Positions 7,815-16,863 of a DNA stretch of 64,000 nucleotides are shown one piece after another (the stretch's first letter is position 1; every line of letters starts with the position of its first letter). The translations under genes were made by a program, and so were the position numbers. The DNA comes from Pleomorphovibrio marinus (lineage in GTDB: Bacteria; Bacteroidota; Bacteroidia; Cytophagales; Cyclobacteriaceae): NCBI RefSeq assembly GCF_003347495.1, contig NZ_QCXY01000002.1, forward strand, positions 124,001 through 188,000, in the 5' to 3' direction. The notes under the pieces were generated by a model. It ran no database searches and had not been told where the DNA came from. It saw nothing but the letters and a program-made list of their open reading frames with translations.

Positions 7815-9674
7815 TTAGAATGGTAAAATCACAGGAATCAATAGGATAGACAAAATCAGGATAAGGAAGGTAAAAGGCACCCCTATCTTAAGAAAATCCC
7901 CAAACTTGTAATTGCCGGGAGAAACCACCATGGTGTTAACCGGAGAGGAAACGGGGGTCATAAATGCGGAAGAGGCGGCCAGGGTCACTGCCATGGCCAA
8001 GGGGTAGGGAGATACCCCCAGTTCGTTCGCAATGGCTATTGCTATTGGTGCCATAAGCACGGCTGTAGCCGTATTGGAAATAAAAAGCCCTAAAATAGCG
8101 GTGACAAGGAACAAAGTGCCCAACACAACTCTAGGGGCGTCGTTTCCCACTAAGGACAATACGGATCCTGACACGAGCTCAACTCCACCCGTGCGCTGAA
8201 GGGCGATGGAAAATGGCATCATGCCCACAATTAAAATCAGGCTTTTCCACGAGATGGAATTATAAGCACTAGTCATGTCCACTATTCTAAATAAGCCCAT
8301 AAGCAAACAACCCAACACCACTGCATGAACATTTGGGATTAGGCCTGTAACCATCAGCATAACTACCAACACTAAAATTGCCACTGCGTGAGGGGCTTTG
8401 TCTGCTGCGGGTAGGACCTCCTCAAATTCAGGGGGCAGGTACAGCAAGACCACATTATCGGATTCCTGGATTACCCTTTTGAAATCATCCCAAAACCCAG
8501 CAAGTAAAATGGTATCACCGACCTTCAGTTCAACTTCCAACAGATCCTGAGTAAGGACTTGGTTTGCTCGCCAGATGCCTACCACGGTAAGGCCTGTTTC
8601 GGATCGAATGCGGGCATCCTTTATCGATTTTCCCACCCAACTGGACTCGGCAGGTAAGATGGCTTCGGTCATACCCATTTCTTGTTTTATGCTGGAAAGG
8701 TACTCCCTTCCCCCTGAAAGTTTTAGAGGTTCTAATTTGTACCGATCGAATAATTTTAAAAGATTTCCTTGATTGGTGCCAGAGTCCAAGAGGAGTATAT
8801 CTCCTGCTTTGAAATTCATCTGTTTTGTGGGACGGTTGAATACGGATTTAGAACCTTCTTTTCGTTCCACTGCAAGTAGGTTTACGGAGGAACTTCCAAA
8901 ATCTATCTCGTTGATTTGCATGCCAAGTAATGGTGAATCCTCCCCTACGGCTACCCTGTATTCCTTTTCACGAAGGTTATATTTATCCACAAGGACTTTA
9001 AAAGTTGGCCTTTTCCTTTTTCCGGATGAATCCGTTGAATTATTTGGGAGCCACTTTTTTGCCATCAACATATACAGGAGACCCAAAATCAAAATGGCAA
9101 TCCCAAAAGGGGTGATCGTGAAAAAATCAAATCCCACCTCCCCTTGCCGCATAAGTTCGGAGTTGACCACCAAGTTTGGGGCGGTGGAGATGAGGGTCAT
9201 CATCCCACTTATCAATGCCGCAAAACTCAGGGGCATCATCAGTTGGCTAGGGGCAATCCCGGCATTGCTGCAAATTCGGAAAACCACGGGAATAAAAATG
9301 GCAACAATAGCTGTGGAACTCATCACAGAACCCAATCCAGCTACCGCTATCATCAGCAGGATCATTAATTTGGTTTCACTATTGGCTGCTTTTTTATTGA
9401 TCCAATCCCCAATATTTCTTGCCACCCCTGTCCTTACCATGCCATCACCCAACACGAACAATACGGCAATCAAAACGATATTGGGGTCGCTGAACCCTAC
9501 CAGGGCTTCTTCAATACTTATGATCCCAGTAAAGGGCAAGGCGGCAATCATGATAATAGCCACTGCATCCATTCTTGGCTTGTTTTTCACAAACATGAGA
9601 ATGGCCGCTGCTAATAAGCCTAATACCAGTACCAAATCCGTATATTCCCCAAAAGGTGAGAATTTCTCCATCAT
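7815..9674 (-). CDS. SLC13/DASS-type anion permease with RCK_C (TrkA-C) domains
   Basis: Large inner-membrane carrier of the divalent anion:sodium symporter superfamily. It has a first helical bundle (residues ~10-200), a soluble insert (~210-410) with two TrkA-C-like domains (GEDSPLLGMQINEIDF and AESSWVGKSIKDARI open them), and a second helical bundle. Signature segments include SSTAIVAIFIPV and the matching SNTATAVLMAPIAIAIA, plus TAPNLVVN and TPVSSPVNTMV, the paired SNT-type substrate/sodium motifs. Insertion of TrkA-C between the two halves is common in bacterial members often called sulfate or dicarboxylate permeases. The substrate here is unknown. Length of 619 aa is normal for the RCK-containing branch. 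Confidence 0.85.
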   Translation of the reverse strand: MMEKFSPFGEYTDLVLVLGLLAAAILMFVKNKPRMDAVAIIMIAALPFTGIISIEEALVGFSDPNIVLIAVLFVLGDGMVRTGVARNIGDWINKKAANSETKLMILLMIAVAGLGSVMSSTAIVAIFIPVVFRICSNAGIAPSQLMMPLSFAALISGMMTLISTAPNLVVNSELMRQGEVGFDFFTITPFGIAILILGLLYMLMAKKWLPNNSTDSSGKRKRPTFKVLVDKYNLREKEYRVAVGEDSPLLGMQINEIDFGSSSVNLLAVERKEGSKSVFNRPTKQMNFKAGDILLLDSGTNQGNLLKLFDRYKLEPLKLSGGREYLSSIKQEMGMTEAILPAESSWVGKSIKDARIRSETGLTVVGIWRANQVLTQDLLEVELKVGDTILLAGFWDDFKRVIQESDNVVLLYLPPEFEEVLPAADKAPHAVAILVLVVMLMVTGLIPNVHAVVLGCLLMGLFRIVDMTSAYNSISWKSLILIVGMMPFSIALQRTGGVELVSGSVLSLVGNDAPRVVLGTLFLVTAILGLFISNTATAVLMAPIAIAIANELGVSPYPLAMAVTLAASSAFMTPVSSPVNTMVVSPGNYKFGDFLKIGVPFTFLILILSILLIPVILPF

Positions 9675-10019
9675 AAGCCTTTAAAATAAGGCAATAAGGG
9701 GAAGGATTCAAAATAGATTTTTAAGTTTCTAGGATACAGTCATCTTAACTATAAGTTACTCAAAAAACTCTTCAGAGCCCTATGCCTTACCCCCCTACGG
9801 CATCCATGGTTGGTAATGACCGTTTTTGGGTAGGTATCTTTCACCTTTTGCAAATTCCCGAATTACCGTTGTAAGGTTGTTGGTTCATGGAAACTTCATG
9901 CAACTTGAAAATACTGGATTCCAAACTCTTTTTGAATGCGTCACGATCAAATTTAAATTGGATACGCATATGTCATCCCTATTCTTTACTTTCTTGCTCA
10001 GTTTCAGTATTATTACCCT
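9675..10019. other. Gene-free stretch between SLC13 gene and Uma2 relic
   Basis: 345 bp with no credible reading frame on either strand. It lies between the divergent SLC13 gene and the truncated Uma2 gene and so should include the SLC13 promoter. No clear hairpin or repeat was seen. Confidence 0.4.
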
Positions 10020-10195
10020 ATGGAAAAGCAGGATTTGAAAAAGAAGTTCGAAGAGCCCTTTACCGAATATGGTCACTATTCGTATGCCGATTACCAGACT
10101 TGGCAGACCGACGAAATGGTAGAACTAATCAAGGGGAAGGTTTTTAAGCCTGCTGCTGCTCCAAGGGTAAATCATCAAAGGATATCCACTAAGCT
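10020..10195 (+). pseudogene. Truncated Uma2-family (DUF820) endonuclease gene
   Basis: The first ~56 codons from the ATG at 10020 encode the N-terminus of a Uma2/DUF820 PD-(D/E)XK protein: EPFTEYGHYSYADYQTW, EMVELIKGKVFKPAAAP and RVNHQRIS. At that point the family should continue into its nuclease core for well over 100 residues. Here the DNA instead becomes the antisense of the M56 gene tail. The remaining open frame up to 10376 is only a shadow of that gene. The catalytic residues are lost. Gene loss with the breakpoint at the M56 stop codon is the simplest reading. Confidence 0.75.
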
Positions 10196-13003
10196 TTATT
10201 TTTTGCTGTTGATGATGATCACCCCGTGCTTTCCATCCTCTCCAAATACGTTCGTGGCCCTAGTTCCTTTCAATACTGAAATATTTTCAATTTCCTCAGG
10301 GGAAATATTATCCATAGATGAAACCACTTTTCCATCCCATACTATAAGGGGTTTTTCATTGCTGGAGGCAAAATAATTCCCCTCTTCAGCTGAGGGATTG
10401 AAATTGAGCGGCTCCCCTTCCGTGCTGGTGTAAAGCAGCCTCCTGATATCGTTATTGCGCATGGCTTCATTCACCTTGGCCACTGTTCCCATTTTAGTCT
10501 TTGCCGGTGCTGAAAGATGGATGGTCAAACTGGTAGGATCCAATTCATGCTTTTCAAGTAAACTGGCAATGGCTTTGCTGAGCTTGTCATCCAGGTCCAT
10601 CCTTTTCCCGTTGAAGCTGATCTTTTCTTCATTCAATATTTCAACTTTTAGGACCCCATTTTCTTTTGGACCGAGTTTCCTGAAGGTGTTGCCGTAGCCG
10701 TGTACGGAATAAGCTACCCCAAAACGCATTTCAAGTCCATCTTTAGGGTGTTGGGTACCATTTAGGTTATAGGAAATGGCAAAAGTGCCTTTGTAACTTT
10801 GCTGTTGTTCTTTAACCTCCCAGGAAGGGGCATTCTGGAGTACTTCTTCCAGATTCTTGTCAATTTCCTCATGAAGCCCATTTTTAATCCGGTAGGATTT
10901 GATATCCCCTTTCTCATTAAAGGCTAATTCTACCAATACAACCCCGGTTTTTTCCTCATCCCGCGCTTCAATGGGGAACTTAAGCTGGCTGAGAAGGTGT
11001 TTTTTAAAGTCTTCAGTAGGAACGACTTTCTTATCCTTGATGTCATTTTGAAAGGAGTGGGATTTTTCTTCCTCAGGTTCCAGGGAAAACCGGATTGGAA
11101 CCCTCATCCTGGTGTTCACATTCACCCCTTGCTGAATTCCGGGTTGCCAGGGAGGGGAGTTCTCTACCAGCCTCAATGCCTCTTCATCCAGACCATCCCC
11201 AATTCCTCTGAGAATCTGTGCATCCCGGGTCGATCCATCCTTGTTGATAACAAAACCTACATAAACGGTTCCTTGTGTACGGTTTCTTCTGGCAGACTCA
11301 GTGTAGGACAAGTTTTCGTCAATATATTGCCTCCAGCCTTCCATGCTCCCATTGGGAATGGGCATTTGTTCTACCACTTCAAATACATCATCAGAGGCCA
11401 ATTTTGCCATGCCATATCCCAGAGGGGTGGGGTAGGCCTCTCTGGGCGAGGAGAAGAAGGGTTCTGGTTGCGATTCTTTCTCTCCAAAGGAGATGGTAAT
11501 GGGTTGGGTCACGATGGTGGCCACTACCTCTCCCGCTTTGGTTCCAGGTGTCCACAATGGCGCATTGCTGCTGCTAAGTGCACGAAGCACCTGTTCATCC
11601 ACTCCACCCCCGAAACTGCGCTTGATGGAAGGAGAATGAATTTGTCCTTTTTCATTCACCACAAACTCAAGCTCCATGGTACCCGAAAGACCAATTTCAT
11701 TTTCCTTTTTGGGGAGGTGTATTTCGGAGAGAAGATAGCTTTTCCATTGTTCAAAACCCTCTTTCGGGCTGGGGCGTTCGTCTACCGCATAAGAGGAGTG
11801 AGCCCTGCTGTAGGATTTCTGGATACTTGCGTTTTTACCAATTATCTTTATCAATTCCCGGACTTTCCAATAATCCTGTTCGGTTTGTATTCCGGCAAAT
11901 TCATATTCCAAGTTCCCTACTTGGGCTCTCAGTGTTCCGTCTTGCCAGATACCGACTTTCTCGTAATGTTGGGGATCCTCAATTTGTCGAACTTTCATTC
12001 CCACATCCAGGGAATCCTGGATGCTCCGGGCTTGTTCGGGGCTAATTTTGGCTTGGTTGTTTTGTTGCCAAAAGCTGAGTCCGCGATCCGATTTCATAGC
12101 CACCAGGCCGAAAAGCATGGCCGTCAAGGGTATGACCATGCCCATTTTATACCAGTTTATTTTTGCGGGCTTTTTCATCATGATGATTCGTTTTAAGGTT
12201 GTAGATCGGATAAAATAGTTGCCGATGGGTAGATCCAGTCCCTTAAAAGCCAATTTCACGATTAGTTGGTGGTAAGAAGTCTTATTCTCCACCTTATCAA
12301 GTACCTTGGCGTCTGCCATATATTCATGCAGGTCCACCAATGCCATTCTCATTAGGTGAATGACGGGATTAAACCAGAACACTATGCACAAAACCTGATA
12401 ATAGAGCACATCGTAACTGTGTCTTTGCCGGATGTGCTCCAGTTCGTGTTGGATGATCTGTCGCTCTTCCTCTGCAGTCAAGGTTTGGGTGTCATCCCAA
12501 AACAGCTTGTCGAAATAGGAAAACACTGGCGCCAGCCCGAATGTGGGAATAAAATAATAGCTGCCTTTCAGCTTGTAAACAGCCTGATACCAGCCTCTGT
12601 GCTTCAGCTCCCTGAGTTGAAATAACTGCCAAATCAATTTAGAACTCAGGAAAAGGATAACCAGAGCGTATCCCAAAAGAAGGTAATCCTTCCACTCCCA
12701 AATTAAAGGGAGCTTGGTGTCGGTCACCGTAACAGCAGGCAACCCATATATTCCTATCGGCTCCTCCAATTGCTCCAATTGCAGGGATTTCAGGAAGGCG
12801 GTGTTTTCTAGTGAAATACTGGGCTTATCAAAATTCACTGGCACCTCTATGAGAGGGAAGAACAACGCCAAGATTGGTGCTGCCAATAGAAAAAATCGGT
12901 TAAACCGAAATACCTTCTCATTTCTGAGAAACACCCAATACAGTCCAAAAAGGAAGGTAAGGCAAAAAGTGCTTTGCCAGGTATAATTGATAAACTCAGC
13001 CAT
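10196..13003 (-). CDS. M56-family (BlaR1-like) membrane metallopeptidase with TonB-like repeats
   Basis: Sensor-protease of the BlaR1/MecR1 type. The N-terminus has four membrane helices (about residues 8-55, 105-125 and 200-225) and the cytoplasmic zinc motif H186ELEH190, with further ligand candidates in the EYMADAKVL helix. Another helix near residue 285 leads into a ~600-residue extracytoplasmic part. That part holds three TonB C-terminal-like domains near 415-500, 550-645 and 685-765 (recurring VNEKGQIHS, INKDGSTRD, FNEKGDIKS turns). It ends in a segment like a TonB-receptor plug (ENISVLKGTRATNVFGEDGKHGVIIINSKK). The gene starts 3 bp after blaI-type gene stop, a classical pair. The family normally cleaves its BlaI partner on stimulus; the stimulus here is unknown. 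Confidence 0.86.
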   Translation of the reverse strand: MAEFINYTWQSTFCLTFLFGLYWVFLRNEKVFRFNRFFLLAAPILALFFPLIEVPVNFDKPSISLENTAFLKSLQLEQLEEPIGIYGLPAVTVTDTKLPLIWEWKDYLLLGYALVILFLSSKLIWQLFQLRELKHRGWYQAVYKLKGSYYFIPTFGLAPVFSYFDKLFWDDTQTLTAEEERQIIQHELEHIRQRHSYDVLYYQVLCIVFWFNPVIHLMRMALVDLHEYMADAKVLDKVENKTSYHQLIVKLAFKGLDLPIGNYFIRSTTLKRIIMMKKPAKINWYKMGMVIPLTAMLFGLVAMKSDRGLSFWQQNNQAKISPEQARSIQDSLDVGMKVRQIEDPQHYEKVGIWQDGTLRAQVGNLEYEFAGIQTEQDYWKVRELIKIIGKNASIQKSYSRAHSSYAVDERPSPKEGFEQWKSYLLSEIHLPKKENEIGLSGTMELEFVVNEKGQIHSPSIKRSFGGGVDEQVLRALSSSNAPLWTPGTKAGEVVATIVTQPITISFGEKESQPEPFFSSPREAYPTPLGYGMAKLASDDVFEVVEQMPIPNGSMEGWRQYIDENLSYTESARRNRTQGTVYVGFVINKDGSTRDAQILRGIGDGLDEEALRLVENSPPWQPGIQQGVNVNTRMRVPIRFSLEPEEEKSHSFQNDIKDKKVVPTEDFKKHLLSQLKFPIEARDEEKTGVVLVELAFNEKGDIKSYRIKNGLHEEIDKNLEEVLQNAPSWEVKEQQQSYKGTFAISYNLNGTQHPKDGLEMRFGVAYSVHGYGNTFRKLGPKENGVLKVEILNEEKISFNGKRMDLDDKLSKAIASLLEKHELDPTSLTIHLSAPAKTKMGTVAKVNEAMRNNDIRRLLYTSTEGEPLNFNPSAEEGNYFASSNEKPLIVWDGKVVSSMDNISPEEIENISVLKGTRATNVFGEDGKHGVIIINSKK

Positions 13004-13006
13004 CCC

Positions 13007-13372
13007 TTATTTTTTTACGTCATCCTTGACTTCCTCCATAATCTTCTCAAGCTGCTTGAGATCCAGGTTTTCCTCTTTAGCAAAGAAACTGGCCAGTTTG
13101 GAAAAGGACCCACCAAAATACCCTGCCAATAGCCGTTTCATGGAATAACTCCTGTATTCATCCTTGGTGACAATTGGGTAATATAAATGAGACTTGCCCA
13201 CTGGATGGTGTTTGACAAATCCCTTTTTCTCCAAAATCCGGATAAAGGTGGAAACGGTGTTGTAAGCAGGCTTTGGGTCATCCATGCGTTCCAGGATGTC
13301 CTTAACATAGCCCTCTTTGAGGTCCCAAAGGATCTGCATAATCTGTTCTTCTGCTCTTGTAAGTGCTTTCAT
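13007..13372 (-). CDS. BlaI/MecI/CopY-family transcriptional repressor
   Basis: 121-residue winged-helix repressor. The sequence LTRAEEQIMQILWDLKEGYVKDI and the recognition segment PAYNTVSTFIRILEKKGFV are standard for BlaI/MecI. The C-terminal half (RLLAGYFGGSFSKLASFFAKEE) is the dimerisation and cleavage region. It precedes the M56 protease gene by 3 bp, so both are one operon. Two perfect TTAGTT/AACTAA inverted repeats within 120 bp upstream look like its own operators, implying autoregulation. The naming as BlaI-like describes family, not beta-lactam resistance; no beta-lactamase gene is in the window. Confidence 0.92.
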   Translation of the reverse strand: MKALTRAEEQIMQILWDLKEGYVKDILERMDDPKPAYNTVSTFIRILEKKGFVKHHPVGKSHLYYPIVTKDEYRSYSMKRLLAGYFGGSFSKLASFFAKEENLDLKQLEKIMEEVKDDVKK

Positions 13373-13404
13373 GGCTTTTTTTGTTTTTTTTCCAACTTAA
13401 TCAT

Positions 13405-13426
13405 TTAGTTTCATTTATGCAACTAA
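13405..13426. promoter_or_regulatory. Putative BlaI-type operator, promoter-proximal
   Basis: TTAGTT at 13405-13410 and its exact inverse AACTAA at 13421-13426, separated by 10 bp. It lies 33 bp upstream of the blaI-type start codon, where repression of transcription would be expected. It shares both half sites with the second operator. Confidence 0.5.
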
Positions 13427-13475
13427 ATTCGGGACGGAATCTAACCCTCGGCATTACAAAGTTAATAAGAATTAT

Positions 13476-13490
13476 TTAGTTTACAACTAA
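13476..13490. promoter_or_regulatory. Putative BlaI-type operator, distal
   Basis: Perfect palindrome TTAGTTTACAACTAA: TTAGTT, a 3-bp spacer, AACTAA. The core resembles the TACA-containing dyads recognised by BlaI/MecI repressors. It lies about 105 bp upstream of the blaI-type start and about 210 bp upstream of the divergent acylase gene, so it could affect both. Confidence 0.55.
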
Positions 13491-13700
13491 GTTTTAAATA
13501 AATATTCATTATGAGGAGGTTAAGAAGATTAATTCAGAATTTAACCCATTAGACCAATATGGGTAAATGAAGGATTGCCTAACCAAATTGTAGTTTTTTG
13601 TTCACTATTAGGGCTTTGATCTCTATTTCAACCCTTGATTAATTCTGTTTACAAAAAATACTTCCTAACTTTTAGCCACCTTTAACCACTAAGATCACCT

Positions 13701-15797
13701 ATGAGAACTATTTACCTAGCATTTTGCATGCTATTGATGGGCAAGTTTCTTTTTGCCCAAGACACCGCCGATGTGGAAATTTTATGGGATAAATGGGGAA
13801 TTCCCCATATTTATGCACAAGATCACAACAGGCTATTTTATGCTTATGGTTGGGCGCAGGCCCAAAATCACGGAAAACTTATCCTTGAACTTTACGGCCA
13901 AGCTAGAGGTAGAGGAGCGGAATACTGGGGGGAAGAATATCTGGAGGCAGACAAGTGGGTGCTTACCAATGAGGTATATGAAAGATCTGCAAATTGGTTT
14001 TCTGGGTTTGATAGTGAATGGCAGGAGTACCTTAATGACTTTGCCGCGGGGATAAATGACTATGCAACGCAAAACCCTGATCAAATAGGGGATAAATTTA
14101 GGCAGGTGCTTCCAATAAGTGGGATAGATGTTTTGGCACATTGCCATCGGGTAACCCATTTTGCTTTTTTGGCTTCCCCGGCAAGGGTGAATGCTGCCTT
14201 GGCCCTGTCTGGTGATGACTTAGGTTCCAACGCTTGGGCTATTGGGCCATCAAAAAGTGCTTCTGGTAACACCTTTTTGTTGACAAACCCTCACCTGCCT
14301 TGGACAGGCTATTTTACCTACTTTGAAGCCCATTTGAACAGCCCACAAACCAATGCCTATGGTATTTCTAGGATTGGCTTTCCAGTGTTGACCATGGCTT
14401 TTAATCCGGATGCAGGGTACGCACAGACTGTCAACACACACGATGGCCAGGATTTGTATGCGCTTTCCCTACATGGGGCTGGATATCTCTGGGATGGGGA
14501 GGAACGGGCATTTGAGACCCATAGCACCTTTATAAAAATCAAAAGGGAGGATGGGGAAATGGACTCCATTTCCTTTCAGGTCGAAAAAAGTGTTCACGGT
14601 CCAGTCGTGGAAAAGAAAGGGAACAAGGCCTTTGCGCTCAGGGTGGTGGGTCTGAACCAATCTGGAATGTTGCAGCAATATTGGGACATGTGTAGGGCAA
14701 GGAACCACGGGGAATTCATCTCCGCCATCCAGGGCCTTCAAATCCCAATGTATACCTTTATGTTTGCGGACAGGGAAGGCAATATTTTCAATTTGTTTAA
14801 CGCTAGGGTGCCTAAGAAACCCATGGGGGACTGGGCATTTTGGGAGGGAGTAGTCAGGGGTGATACCAGTGCCACCTTATGGTGGGATTACCATGCTTTT
14901 GAAGATCTTCCTCAGGTGTTGAATCCGCCTACAGGTTGGCTGCAAAATACCAACGAGCCACCTTGGACAGCCACCTGGCCACCCATTAACCGGGCTGAAT
15001 ATTTTCCTGATTACATGGCTCCGGAGATGAAAATGTCCTTTCGTACCATGAGGTCCATCCAGATGCTGATCCAGAATGATTCCATTACCATGGAAAGTCT
15101 GGAAGCCTTAAAACACGACAGCTATTTGTTGTTGGAGAAACATATCTTGGAAGATTTGATTGAAATAGCAAGGGGTACCGGCGAGGAGTTTCTGATAAAG
15201 GCAGCAGATGTGTTGGAAAAATGGGATAAGTTGGCAAAAGCAGAAAGTGAGGGGGCAATTTTGTTTGACCATTTTGTGAGGGAATGGGTAGGGGGAGCGA
15301 CAAACTTAAGGCTATTGGACAACCTTTCTGAGCGCTTTGAACATCCCTGGGATGAGCATGATCCATGGAATACGCCAAGAGGAATTGAGGACAAGGAAAA
15401 GGCTCTGAAGTCTTTGAAAAAGGCAGCTCAAGAAGTGGAAAAAAGATACGGTGATTTGTCCATTCCCTGGGGAGAGGTTTTTAGGTTTCGATGGGATGGC
15501 CAGGATTTACCGGGAAATGGTGGCCCAGGTCCCATGGGGGCGTTTCGTACAATGACCCTAAGGGAAGATGAGGATGGGAAATTTATTCCGGCCCACGGAG
15601 ACACCTACGTGGCTTTGGTGGAATTTGGTGATCCCATTCGTGTCAGAGGCTTGACCAGTTATGGAAACGCATCCCAACCAGGGAGCCCCTTTGCCGGGAA
15701 ACAGTTGCCCCTGCTCCGGGATAGGGTTTTGAGGGATGTTTACTTGGATCGGGAGCGGCTAGCTCCGGAGATTGTGGAGGTGACTCGCTTCGACTAG
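13701..15797 (+). CDS. Penicillin-acylase-family Ntn hydrolase
   Basis: Exported, self-processing N-terminal-nucleophile amidase of the penicillin/acyl-homoserine-lactone acylase family. The signal peptide is MRTIYLAFCMLLMGKFLFAQ. The opening VEILWDKWGIPHIYA is a family signature. The autocleavage site is G175/S176 in DDLGSNAWAIG, making S176 the N-terminal nucleophile of the beta chain. A later LQNTNEPPW carries the conserved Asn of the oxyanion hole. The length of 698 aa fits the family. Substrate may be an N-acyl homoserine lactone, an antibiotic or another amide; nothing here decides it. The gene is divergent from blaI and convergent with the SIMPL gene, with only 3 bp between stops. Confidence 0.9.
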   Translation: MRTIYLAFCMLLMGKFLFAQDTADVEILWDKWGIPHIYAQDHNRLFYAYGWAQAQNHGKLILELYGQARGRGAEYWGEEYLEADKWVLTNEVYERSANWFSGFDSEWQEYLNDFAAGINDYATQNPDQIGDKFRQVLPISGIDVLAHCHRVTHFAFLASPARVNAALALSGDDLGSNAWAIGPSKSASGNTFLLTNPHLPWTGYFTYFEAHLNSPQTNAYGISRIGFPVLTMAFNPDAGYAQTVNTHDGQDLYALSLHGAGYLWDGEERAFETHSTFIKIKREDGEMDSISFQVEKSVHGPVVEKKGNKAFALRVVGLNQSGMLQQYWDMCRARNHGEFISAIQGLQIPMYTFMFADREGNIFNLFNARVPKKPMGDWAFWEGVVRGDTSATLWWDYHAFEDLPQVLNPPTGWLQNTNEPPWTATWPPINRAEYFPDYMAPEMKMSFRTMRSIQMLIQNDSITMESLEALKHDSYLLLEKHILEDLIEIARGTGEEFLIKAADVLEKWDKLAKAESEGAILFDHFVREWVGGATNLRLLDNLSERFEHPWDEHDPWNTPRGIEDKEKALKSLKKAAQEVEKRYGDLSIPWGEVFRFRWDGQDLPGNGGPGPMGAFRTMTLREDEDGKFIPAHGDTYVALVEFGDPIRVRGLTSYGNASQPGSPFAGKQLPLLRDRVLRDVYLDRERLAPEIVEVTRFD

Positions 15798-15800
15798 GGG

Positions 15801-16502
15801 TTACTCCGCCAAAAACACCACTTTAACCTGGTCACTGATGGTCTGTTCCTCAGGCACCAAAGTGGGAGCCGTACGATCCTCGCTGTCCTTCATCATCATG
15901 GCTTCCATTCTATAGGGAACAGGCTGGAAGGACCTTTTGCTTCCATAGTCCACCTCGTTTACTTTTGTTTGTGCAAGCCCCATGGTTTCGGCGATCAACT
16001 TGGCTTTGCGTTGGGCATCCTCCAGGGCCATCTTCAGCAATTGATCTTGGTAATCCCTGGTTTTTTCCCTGCTTAACCTGAAGTTGAGCTGAAACCCCAT
16101 ATCCGCGCTTTGATGCAGGGCTTCTACGATCTTTATTAGTTCTTCTGCAGTGTCCTTTACCGTAATTTCCAGGGTTTGGGCAGCCACGTAGCCACTGTCC
16201 TTAGCACTTCCCCTAGTGTATATACGGTTTACGTTGACATAGTAATTTGCGGCTTTGAAGGTATAATTTTCACTTCCGGTTTTCTTTAGGGAAGCTTCCA
16301 CCGCCTTTGTTTTGTCATTTAGGGCCTGTGTGGCCTCGCTTGTTTTAAGGGCTTTGGTGCTGAGGTTTACCCTTATCAGGGCTTCATCTGGCATTACCTG
16401 CAATTCGCTTTTGCCTTCCACTGTAATCGTGGTAGGGCTTTGGGCCAAAGTAACTTGATGCAGGGAAAACAGCATCGACAAAAGGAGAAAAGGAACCTTC
16501 AT
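15801..16502 (-). CDS. SIMPL-domain (DUF541) periplasmic protein
   Basis: 233-residue exported protein with signal peptide MKVPFLLLSMLFSLHQVTLAQS. The rest is one SIMPL/DUF541 domain: TITVEGKSELQVMPDEALIRVNLST at the start, and the family's DAQRKAKLIAETMGLAQTKV helix late. Homologues such as E. coli YggE are linked to lower oxidative stress, and the domain forms oligomeric rings. Its biochemical function is not established. It stands alone and converges on the acylase gene. Confidence 0.87.
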   Translation of the reverse strand: MKVPFLLLSMLFSLHQVTLAQSPTTITVEGKSELQVMPDEALIRVNLSTKALKTSEATQALNDKTKAVEASLKKTGSENYTFKAANYYVNVNRIYTRGSAKDSGYVAAQTLEITVKDTAEELIKIVEALHQSADMGFQLNFRLSREKTRDYQDQLLKMALEDAQRKAKLIAETMGLAQTKVNEVDYGSKRSFQPVPYRMEAMMMKDSEDRTAPTLVPEEQTISDQVKVVFLAE

Positions 16503-16544
16503 GTGCTTACATTTTTTTTATTTACCATATTGCCTGCCCCAAAC

Positions 16545-16586
16545 TTGATTCGGGGAACTCGATTCAGCGAACTCGTTTCGGGAGAA
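16545..16586. repeat. Three degenerate 14-bp tandem repeats
   Basis: Units ttgattcggggaac, tcgattcagcgaac and tcgtttcgggagaa follow one another without gaps in the spacer between the SIMPL gene and the flavoprotein gene. A CCCC at 16537 can pair with the first GGGG, giving a weak hairpin. It resembles the dispersed GC-rich intergenic repeats common in Bacteroidetes. The rest of this 361-bp spacer shows nothing I can name. Confidence 0.5.
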
Positions 16587-16863
16587 TCTCGCAACAAAAA
16601 TCATCCCAGAGTGTGACGATCCCCTCATGCTTGATTTCTTAGCTTGAAAATTACACAAATAACTCGTGTCTTCACTTTACTGAGCTGTAGGTTTTGCACA
16701 TCAGTATTCAAATCACCCTTTTCTACAACGCCATTAAGTTGCTGATACATTTAAGGCACTGATTCTTTCATTTACTCCACATCGGTTTAAAAGCCTCCTA
16801 TGTGACATCTATCACTGTCCTTTTTGGGGTTTTGAAATACCTTCATGTCAAAAAAATTGGGTT

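Noticed and set aside
10200-10376. Second half of the open frame starting at 10020
   Set aside because: It is the antisense of the M56 C-terminal coding region; only the first 56 codons match a family.
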